Shown: piece after piece, positions 6,950-11,142 of the stretch
Position numbering within the stretch: the first letter of the stretch is position 1
Layout: each line of letters begins with the position of its first letter
Source of the DNA: Gammaproteobacteria bacterium
GTDB lineage: Bacteria > Pseudomonadota > Gammaproteobacteria > Methylococcales > Methylomonadaceae
Assembly: GCA_024276805.1 (NCBI GenBank)
Contig: JAJRWJ010000354.1
Coordinates: forward strand, 1-11,142
Direction: 5' to 3'
DNA: 11,142 bases
Notes under the pieces: generated by a model
Databases searched by the model: none
The model's input: only the letters and a program-made list of their open reading frames with translations
What the model was told of the DNA's origin: nothing
Translations under genes and position numbers: made by a program

Positions 6950-7804
6950 TCACTTGAGCCGGTAAATGGTATTACCAATCAGCTGAAAACGTGTATCCAG
7001 CTGATGCAGCGACTCGGAATGTCCAATGAACAGGCAACTACCATCCCTGAGCAGGCCTGCATATCTTTCCGCCAGCCGTTGCTTGGTTTCCCGGTCGAAA
7101 TAGATCAATACATTACGGCAGAAAATAAAATCGAACTGACCACGCATTGGCCAGTCCCCCATCAGGTTCAATTGTTTGAAACTGATCATCTGCCGCAGTT
7201 CCGGCTTGGCCCTGACCTGGTTCTCATGGCTGCCGGTGCCGCGCAGAAACCAGCGCTTCACGCGTCCTGCCGGCAGGCCGTCGAGACGTTCCACGGCATA
7301 GACACCACTGGCCGCGGCCGCCAGGACATTGGTATCCAGATCCGTTGCCAGAATCTTGATGTTCCATCCGTTGGGCAGATTTTCCCGCAGCGTCATGGCA
7401 ATGGAATAGGCCTCTTCACCGGTCGAACAGCCAGCCGACCAGACCCGTATGCGTCGGTTGGCGGCGTTGCGCAGCAGCAGTTCCGGAAGCACCGTTTTCT
7501 GCAGATACTCGAAGTGGTGGTTTTCCCGGAAAAATGCCGTCAGATTGGTGGTGATGGCATTGATGAATTCGGTAAACTCCTGATCGGGGTTGGCCTTCAG
7601 ATACTGGCAATAGGAGTTGAAATCCTTCAGCTTCAACTCCCGGATACGCCGCGCAAGACGCGAGTAGAACATGTCGAATTTGTCATCGGGGACGATGATG
7701 CCAGAATGCGCATTGGAGAGCTGACGCAGGACATTGAAATCCTCCCAGGTATACTCGAATTCACGGTTTTTCTTTCTTTCCATGTCCATCGCCGCAGCCG
7801 CCAT
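6950..7804 (-). CDS. cheR: Chemotaxis protein methyltransferase CheR
   Basis: Transfers methyl groups from S-adenosylmethionine to receptor glutamates during adaptation; cytoplasmic, 284 aa. The N-terminal CheR helical domain covers about 25-95 (TNLTAFFRE at 86-94). The SAM-binding domain follows, with SAGCSTGEEAY (123-133), ATDLDTNVL (153-161) and FCRNVLIYFD (228-237). The beta-subdomain carries RGTGSHENQVR (188-198), the same length and pattern as the enterobacterial CheR loop (RGTGPHEGLVR) that binds receptor C-terminal pentapeptides, and the receptor at 9497 ends in such a peptide. The ATG at 7802-7804 is the first possible start after an in-frame stop. A GGAGG lies 14 nt upstream, which is long, so coupling to the STAS gene is likely. 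The Ala/Met-rich first 8 residues may not all be translated (ATGs also at 7789 and 7783). Confidence 0.97.
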   Translation of the reverse strand: MAAAAMDMERKKNREFEYTWEDFNVLRQLSNAHSGIIVPDDKFDMFYSRLARRIRELKLKDFNSYCQYLKANPDQEFTEFINAITTNLTAFFRENHHFEYLQKTVLPELLLRNAANRRIRVWSAGCSTGEEAYSIAMTLRENLPNGWNIKILATDLDTNVLAAAASGVYAVERLDGLPAGRVKRWFLRGTGSHENQVRAKPELRQMISFKQLNLMGDWPMRGQFDFIFCRNVLIYFDRETKQRLAERYAGLLRDGSCLFIGHSESLHQLDTRFQLIGNTIYRLK

Positions 7805-7810
7805 GATAGT

Positions 7811-8242
7811 TCAGGCTACCTCCAGCAGATCCGCGACATCCAGCAATCGCGCCGCCGCGATCAATTGGCTGGATGGTGCATCGATGCGCATATCCAGGGA
7901 CGACTTCAATGTCTCCTGCCGGAAAATGACCAGCAGCTGCAGCGCCGCCGTATCGATGCTGTTGACGTTGCGCGCATCGATGATGACCTGTTTCCGCCCC
8001 TGCAATACCGCCAGCAACTGTTCATGCAGTCGTGCCGCGCCCTGTATATTGAGGATTGCGGGCAACACCACGGGAACATCTGCGTCGTCTGGCGACGCTG
8101 ATGGTTCCTGGCCGGCGACATCCTGGTCTGGTCCTGCATCGGTATCCTTGTCGACACGTTCCTGAGCAACGCCATGCACTTCCTCCTCCATCCAGGCCAG
8201 AGGATCGTTGCCAATCAAATCGTTGTTTTTCGTTGTCGTCAT
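7811..8242 (-). CDS. STAS domain protein with acidic N-terminal extension
   Basis: Single STAS (anti-anti-sigma-like) domain protein of 143 aa. The STAS fold spans about residues 57-143; the segment VIIDARNVNSIDTAALQLL (86-104) places Asp97-Thr98 where the phosphorylated Ser lies in SpoIIAA (usually DSSGL). Thr could still be a kinase target. Residues 20-56 are acidic and probably disordered. They follow a compact DPLAWM motif (13-18) that could be a docking peptide. The gene starts immediately after the ParA stop and ends 6 nt before cheR, so it belongs to this operon. Its partner is unknown. Candidates are the ParA protein next door, or the HATPase domain of the PP2C regulator at 1525-3270. 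MlaB-like lipid transport STAS proteins are an alternative by fold only, and nothing in the context supports that. Confidence 0.85.
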   Translation of the reverse strand: MTTTKNNDLIGNDPLAWMEEEVHGVAQERVDKDTDAGPDQDVAGQEPSASPDDADVPVVLPAILNIQGAARLHEQLLAVLQGRKQVIIDARNVNSIDTAALQLLVIFRQETLKSSLDMRIDAPSSQLIAAARLLDVADLLEVA

Positions 8243-8995
8243 CTACATAACCCTGCCTGTCAGAAAATCATCGGCCAGACCACGAAAATCCCTGGCCGGG
8301 CGGCTGCCCGGACGATATTCAAAAATGGTCTTGCCAAAGCCCGGACATTCCGCAAGCAGCACCGTTTCACGAATGACCGTGGGCATTATTTGTCCTGGAA
8401 AATGCTTGCACAGTGTGTTCAGCACCTGCCTGGAGATCCGCCTGGTGCTGCAGAAGCGGGACATGATCAGGCGCTTTTTATATTTTTTCTGCAATAGCTG
8501 CTCAAATTTTCGCAATGTCCCAAGCAGATGCGAGAGACCCTGCAAGGCCAGAAAGTCACCGGCCATCGGAATCAGGATTTCCTCGCAGGCAAACAATGCA
8601 TTGGCCGCCAGCAACCCGGAGGAAGGCGGACAATCGATAAACACATAATCCTGATCCTGCAGATTGTCCTGCAGCGATCTGGACAACAATTCCCCGCGTT
8701 GTACACCACCTTCCCTGACCTGTTCGACATCCATCAGTCTGCAGCCAGCGGTGAGCAGTTGCAGGTTGTCCCTGACCTCCAGCAGCAACTGCCGGATATC
8801 CTTCCCCTCCAGCAGCACTTCGGCGATGCCCTGCCGTGGCGCGGCAACCCCCAGGGCGACAGCCAGCTGCCCCTGTGGATCGAAGTCGATAACGGTCACT
8901 TTTTTCCCGCACCTGGCCAGCGCATGCGCCAGATTGGCGGTAGTCGTGGTCTTGCCAACGCCGCCTTTCTGATTGATCACGGCAATGATGGACAT
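8243..8995 (-). CDS. ParA/Soj-type ATPase, chemotaxis cluster-associated
   Basis: Deviant Walker-A ATPase of the ParA/MinD superfamily, 250 aa. Visible motifs: NQKGGVGKTT at residues 8-17 with signature Lys10 and P-loop Lys15, Walker A' around VTVIDFDPQG (33-42), and a Walker B-like YVFIDCPPSSG segment. ParA homologues encoded in chemotaxis operons (ParC in Vibrio, PpfA in Rhodobacter) position and segregate chemosensory arrays, which is the likely role here given cheW 2 nt upstream and cheR downstream. No parB, parS or ParP-like gene is visible in the window, which argues against plasmid or chromosome partitioning. The ATG at 8993-8995 is the natural start; a weak CAGG lies upstream within cheW. 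The stop abuts the next gene with no gap (TAG-ATG). Family certain, role inferred. Confidence 0.9.
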   Translation of the reverse strand: MSIIAVINQKGGVGKTTTTANLAHALARCGKKVTVIDFDPQGQLAVALGVAAPRQGIAEVLLEGKDIRQLLLEVRDNLQLLTAGCRLMDVEQVREGGVQRGELLSRSLQDNLQDQDYVFIDCPPSSGLLAANALFACEEILIPMAGDFLALQGLSHLLGTLRKFEQLLQKKYKKRLIMSRFCSTRRISRQVLNTLCKHFPGQIMPTVIRETVLLAECPGFGKTIFEYRPGSRPARDFRGLADDFLTGRVM

Positions 8996-8997
8996 CT

Positions 8998-9495
8998 TCA
9001 GACCTGTCTGGCAATCGCCTCGAATTCATTGGGATTCAATAGCTTGTCGACATCCAGCAGCATGGTCATGCCCTGTCCGCTGACGTGCATGCCCTGCATA
9101 TAGCGCATATCGATCTGCCTGCCGAGATTCGGCGCATTCCTGATCTCACGGGATTTCACATCCAGAACGTCGGAGACTTCATCGGCGACGATGCCCATGG
9201 TATGTCGCCGCTCATTGTCATCCAGCAGACAAAGTACGATCACCACGGTCAGCGGAGAATAATCGACCTGCGGCATGCCAAAACGCGCCCGCAAATCGAT
9301 AATCGGCACGACGCTGCCACGCAGATTCAGCGCCCCCTTGATGTATCCGGGAGTATTGGGAATCTCCCGTACCGGCTCCCAGCCTCTGATCTCCTGTACT
9401 TTGAGAATCGCGACGCCGTAGGATTCTCCGGCGAGCTGAAAGGTCAGATATTGCTGCTCAGTGTGGGTCATGGCGGTTGCATCGACGTCGTTCAA
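8998..9495 (-). CDS. cheW: Chemotaxis adaptor protein CheW
   Basis: Scaffold protein that bridges receptors and CheA in the cytoplasmic array. One CheW domain fills the protein. It shows YGVAILKVQEIRGW near the N-terminus, then NTPGYIKGALNLRGSVVPII and GIVADEVSDVL, all typical of the family. I chose the TTG start at 9493-9495 (165 aa) because an AGGAG sits 7 nt upstream. The next option, ATG at 9469-9471 (157 aa), has no visible ribosome site. The frame stays open further upstream, but that part only shadows the receptor gene. With the TTG start the gene overlaps the preceding receptor's stop codon (9497-9499) closely enough for coupled translation. ParA follows after 2 nt. Function is secure; the exact start is less so. 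Confidence 0.95.
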   Translation of the reverse strand: MNDVDATAMTHTEQQYLTFQLAGESYGVAILKVQEIRGWEPVREIPNTPGYIKGALNLRGSVVPIIDLRARFGMPQVDYSPLTVVIVLCLLDDNERRHTMGIVADEVSDVLDVKSREIRNAPNLGRQIDMRYMQGMHVSGQGMTMLLDVDKLLNPNEFEAIARQV

Positions 9496-9496
9496 T

Positions 9497-11142
9497 TCAG
9501 AACTCCTGCCATTCATCATCGTCTTCCACGGCAGTCGTTGACTGGTAGTTCGTCGTTGCCGCCTTCGGCGCCTGCCTGACTTCCAGATCGTAGGCCGGGC
9601 TCCTCCCGGCGGCAATATTTTCGATATCCCCCAGCAGTCCGACGATCTTGTCCGAAAGCGCCGCCACGGCCTGGTAGTCCTGTTCGGCGGCGTGGCCGTC
9701 ACCGCGCTGCTTGTGCTCCAGGCAGGCACGGACCCGGCCATGCATTTCCGAATGCAGCTTCTCCAGGTTCTGCATTTCCGGGTGCTGCCCGTAAACGGCA
9801 AGCCCGGAGCTATACAGCCATTTGCCGAGCTCGCAGTCCCGGTGGGAGACCGCCTGCTCCATGCTCAGGTCGGCCGATCCGGCCAGGAAATCCCGCAGCT
9901 TCGCCTTCCATACCAGATGCTTGCTTTTCGCCAGTTTGAAATCCAGTGCATTGCCCTGCAGTCCCGCATTTTTACCCCCCACAGGCTGGGACTGGGACGG
10001 CCCGGCATTGAAAAAATCCAGCAGTCCCTGCATGGTGCCGCATTGATCGATCATGGAAATGCTGGCCGCCGAGGCCTGCTCCGCCAGGGCTGCATTCTGC
10101 TGGGTGATTTCATCCATTTGCGTGATGGCATGGTTGACCTGTTCGATGCCCGCCGACTGCTCGGCGCTGGCGGCGGCGATTTCCGCGACAATTTCACCGA
10201 CCTTTTTCACACCGGTGACGATGTCATGCAATGCAGCGCCGGTCTGGTTGACATATTCACTGCCGGCGCGCACTTTCTGGACACTGTTCTGAATCAATTC
10301 CTTGCTTTCCCTGGCCGCGGTGGCGCTGCGTTGCGCCAGATTGCGCACTTCCGTCGCCACCACCGAAAAGCCGCGCCCCTGCTCTCCGGCCCTGGCCGCT
10401 TCCACTGAGGCGTTCAAGGCCAGAAGGTTGGTCTGGAAGGCAATCTCGTCGATGACCCCGATGATTTCGGCAATTTTGTTGCTGCTGTCGTTGATTTCCT
10501 GCATCGCGGCAACTGCCTGGGTCACCACCTCGCCACCATTTTCCGCCAGCTGTCGGGCGTTTTTCGCCACCTGATCAGCCTGCTGGGCGTTCTCGGCATT
10601 GTTTTTTACCGTGCTGGTCAACTCCTCCATGCTGGAAGCGGTCTCCTCCAGGCTGCTGGCCTGCTCTTCGGCGCGCTGCGACAGATTGTTGTTGCCGCTG
10701 GCGATCTCCTGGGAGGAATGATTGATGAAATCAGAGGCTTCCTTGATTTGCCCGAAAACCTCACCGAGCTTGTTCAGGCTGCTGTTGATATCGTCCTTGC
10801 AGTTGCCGAACAGCCCCTGATAATCGCTGTTCACTTTACCGGTCAGATCACCGTTGGCGACACCCGACATGACGCCGGCAATTTCCTTCATCACCTGTTC
10901 GATGACATCGCAGACTTCGTTGATGCCTTCGCTCAATTTTGCATAGAAGCCCTCTTTTCCGGTCAGATCGATACGGTGATCCAGCCGCCCCGTTTTCACC
11001 TCTTCCACCAGATCGGCGATTTCACGCTCTATCCTGACTTCCTCGGTCCTGTCCAGCCATTCCACGACGGTGCCGATAATCTCCCCCTGATCGTCATTGA
11101 CCGGATTGGCAACGAAGTTCATATGCCTCCCACCGATCAGCA
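9497..11142 (-). CDS. Methyl-accepting chemotaxis protein, 5'-truncated (PAS remnant, HAMP-like, MCP signalling, CZB zinc-binding domain, EWQEF tail)
   Basis: Chemoreceptor that would control CheA through its signalling hairpin. The reading frame stays open to the window edge: six codons (LIGGRH) precede the first Met at 11120-11122 and fit the end of a PAS domain, so the true start is outside. Counting from that Met: PAS end about 1-25; HAMP-like helices about 30-125; signalling domain about 140-370, with the tip (LLALNASVEAARAGEQGRGF) near 233-252; CZB domain about 398-475; tail EWQEF at 537-541. The CZB zinc pattern is complete: H402xxW405, C430xLGxW435, H457xxxH461. CZB receptors are known to respond to zinc and hypochlorous acid. 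The tail matches the xWxxF pentapeptide that tethers CheR or CheB. No membrane segment is visible, but one could lie upstream. The family and CZB are clear; the ligand is unknown. Confidence 0.95.
   Translation of the reverse strand, partial: LIGGRHMNFVANPVNDDQGEIIGTVVEWLDRTEEVRIEREIADLVEEVKTGRLDHRIDLTGKEGFYAKLSEGINEVCDVIEQVMKEIAGVMSGVANGDLTGKVNSDYQGLFGNCKDDINSSLNKLGEVFGQIKEASDFINHSSQEIASGNNNLSQRAEEQASSLEETASSMEELTSTVKNNAENAQQADQVAKNARQLAENGGEVVTQAVAAMQEINDSSNKIAEIIGVIDEIAFQTNLLALNASVEAARAGEQGRGFSVVATEVRNLAQRSATAARESKELIQNSVQKVRAGSEYVNQTGAALHDIVTGVKKVGEIVAEIAAASAEQSAGIEQVNHAITQMDEITQQNAALAEQASAASISMIDQCGTMQGLLDFFNAGPSQSQPVGGKNAGLQGNALDFKLAKSKHLVWKAKLRDFLAGSADLSMEQAVSHRDCELGKWLYSSGLAVYGQHPEMQNLEKLHSEMHGRVRACLEHKQRGDGHAAEQDYQAVAALSDKIVGLLGDIENIAAGRSPAYDLEVRQAPKAATTNYQSTTAVEDDDEWQEF
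9503..9507 (-). promoter_or_regulatory. Ribosome binding site for cheW (AGGAG)
   Basis: AGGAG lies 7 nt before the proposed TTG start at 9495. It sits inside the codons for Gln-Glu of the receptor's EWQEF tail, so it doubles as coding sequence. It decides the TTG start over the ATG at 9471. Confidence 0.6.

Noticed and set aside
7004..8101. Long plus-strand open frame opposite cheR and the STAS gene
   Set aside because: Antisense shadow of conserved genes; it crosses their boundary and shows no domain.
8243..8995. ParA gene as a sign of plasmid origin or a partition locus
   Set aside because: No parB or parS-like repeats are seen, and it sits within a tightly coupled che operon.
9496..9801. 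Upstream extension of cheW to an earlier start
   Set aside because: The added Arg-rich residues are a frame-shifted reading of the receptor's CZB and tail region, not CheW sequence.
9692..10408. Plus-strand open frame opposite the first receptor
   Set aside because: Composition is the mirror of the receptor coding strand; no domain and no independent signals.

Overview
The window is a single-direction (all minus strand) chemosensory gene block from what looks like a gammaproteobacterium. The protein sequences resemble those of Gammaproteobacteria, and a methanotroph-like relative is possible, but assignment below class is inference only. Genes are tightly packed, with 0-13 nt gaps, direct stop-start junctions and one overlap, so most are probably translationally coupled. 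Coordinates run against transcription, so the 5' end of the block is at the right.

Unit 1 (11142 down to 5228): a 5'-truncated chemoreceptor (PAS remnant, HAMP-like region, signalling hairpin, zinc-binding CZB domain, EWQEF tail), then cheW, a ParA-type ATPase, a STAS protein, cheR, cheD and cheB. This is a nearly complete adaptation module with an array-positioning ATPase. No cheA, cheY or cheZ is present; they probably lie to the right of the window.

A gene-free stretch (4827-5227) separates the two units. It holds three hairpins, a palindromic REP/MITE-like repeat and a weak terminator after cheB.

Unit 2 (4826 down to 5): a two-TM receptor without a periplasmic sensor domain, a STAS protein and a REC-PP2C-HATPase regulator (a HsbA/HsbR-type partner-switching pair), then after a 163-nt gap a small receptor-like protein coupled to a metallo-beta-lactamase-fold protein of the flavodiiron/ODP type. 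Diiron ODP proteins next to sensorless cytoplasmic receptors are known as oxygen/iron sensors for chemotaxis, so this last pair is the most interesting part of the window.

Working model (inference): CheR, CheB and CheD tune receptors, two of these proteins carrying C-terminal tags (EWQEF on the first receptor; a shared EG[DE][VI]ELF ending on CheD and the second receptor). ParA distributes the arrays. The partner switch links chemosensory input to another output such as motility or biofilm control. The ODP/receptor-like pair feeds in oxygen or iron status.
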